From the NCBI RefSeq assembly GCF_000336755.1, contig NZ_AOLK01000019.1, positions 1 through 64,000 on the forward strand: DNA of 64,000 bases. Reading direction: 5' to 3'. The notes under the pieces were generated by a model. That model was not told the DNA's origin. It saw only the letters and a program-made list of their open reading frames with translations, and did not search any database. Each line of letters opens with the position of its first letter. Position 1 is the first letter of the stretch. Shown in pieces: positions 63,768 to 64,000 of this stretch. The DNA is from Haloferax elongans ATCC BAA-1513. Its GTDB lineage: Archaea > Halobacteriota > Halobacteria > Halobacteriales > Haloferacaceae. The position numbers and the translations under genes were made by a program.

Positions 63768-64000
63768 TCACAGGTCCGGCGTCCGGTTGAGGTCGTCTTC
63801 GCCGGGGAGCGTCCGGTCGGACTCGTCGAGCACGCCAGCAAACTGCCGCCGGAAGCTTCCCGAATCGACTTCGCGAGCGCGGACGGCAGTCTCTCTGACG
63901 ATACTTCGCTCGTCGTCGGCTAACTCCGCCAGCGTCTGGTCTGCTTTCTCGTCTTCGATGCCGCCGAGGAGGTGGGCCGCCCACTCTCGAACGCGCTCGC
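63768..64000 (-). CDS. C-terminal part of a HEAT-repeat-like protein, cut by the window edge
   Basis: The last 76 residues are visible on the minus strand, ending ...EDDLNRTPDL. The visible part is helical with the ADDERSIVRETAVRAREVD pattern of HEAT-like or chaperone-type repeats. It lies 34 bp upstream of the Mrp gene, in the same operon. The rest, and the operon start, are off-window; a nitrate-reductase maturation role would fit but is inference. Confidence 0.6.
   Translation of the reverse strand, partial: ERVREWAAHLLGGIEDEKADQTLAELADDERSIVRETAVRAREVDSGSFRRQFAGVLDESDRTLPGEDDLNRTPDL

Overview
The window reads as haloarchaeal DNA, most like Haloferax or a close relative. Evidence: high GC, acidic proteins, twin-arginine lipoprotein signals, mostly leaderless starts, halocyanins, an FtsZ2-type protein and a type I-B CRISPR-Cas locus with a Haloferax-type 30-bp repeat. 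No rRNA or tRNA gene was seen. The exact species and replicon cannot be told from the sequence alone.

Layout. 0-1.5 kb: a radical SAM/SPASM enzyme divergent from a DUF2249 protein. 1.7-15.5 kb: a large GH97 glycosidase, an acetyltransferase, two sensor kinases, a PQQ-type sugar dehydrogenase, a KAP-family membrane NTPase and an FtsZ2-like protein. 15.9-24.0 kb: a tightly packed oligopeptide/nickel-type ABC transporter operon with two substrate-binding proteins, two permeases, two ATPases and a flavin reductase-like protein. 24.1-39.0 kb: the CRISPR-Cas locus, with a 24-repeat array, cas2-1-4-3-5-7-8b-6 transcribed leftward, a DUF4143 ATPase with an iterated operator, and a 26-repeat array. 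39-46 kb: a polytopic membrane protein, a beta-helix surface protein, an acetyltransferase, a Toprim protein and an aminotransferase. 46-49.3 kb: a small zinc finger, a CGCGG peptide, copper nitrite reductase and a double halocyanin. 49-60 kb: small regulators, lipoproteins, a third sensor kinase, a methyltransferase, membrane proteins, and a UspA protein coupled to an APC permease. 60-64 kb: two DUF2249 proteins, MobA, a molybdopterin-type protein, an Mrp ATPase fused to DUF2249, and the end of a HEAT-like gene.

How the genes work together. The strongest theme is a dispersed anaerobic/denitrification regulon. A 12-bp semi-palindrome, CGAA-N4-TTCG with core CGAACATNTTCG, sits 39-43 bp before the start codons of the radical SAM enzyme, three DUF2249 proteins and the CGCGG peptide, and somewhat further upstream of nirK and the double halocyanin. 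It resembles the element reported before haloarchaeal denitrification genes and attributed to NarO. The constant spacing suggests one regulator. It links a candidate radical-SAM-modified peptide at 46.5 kb to a radical SAM/SPASM enzyme at 0-1 kb, and both to the copper nitrite reductase and to molybdenum-cofactor genes. The nar operon may lie just off the right end; this is inference.

The second theme is the CRISPR locus. Its features include a leader-proximal repeat variant, two near-identical leaders with a GC-rich inverted repeat, an orphan repeat-like element upstream of cas6 that keeps the Cas6 stem, and a four-copy, 33-bp-period operator in front of the ATPase between the cas genes and the second array.
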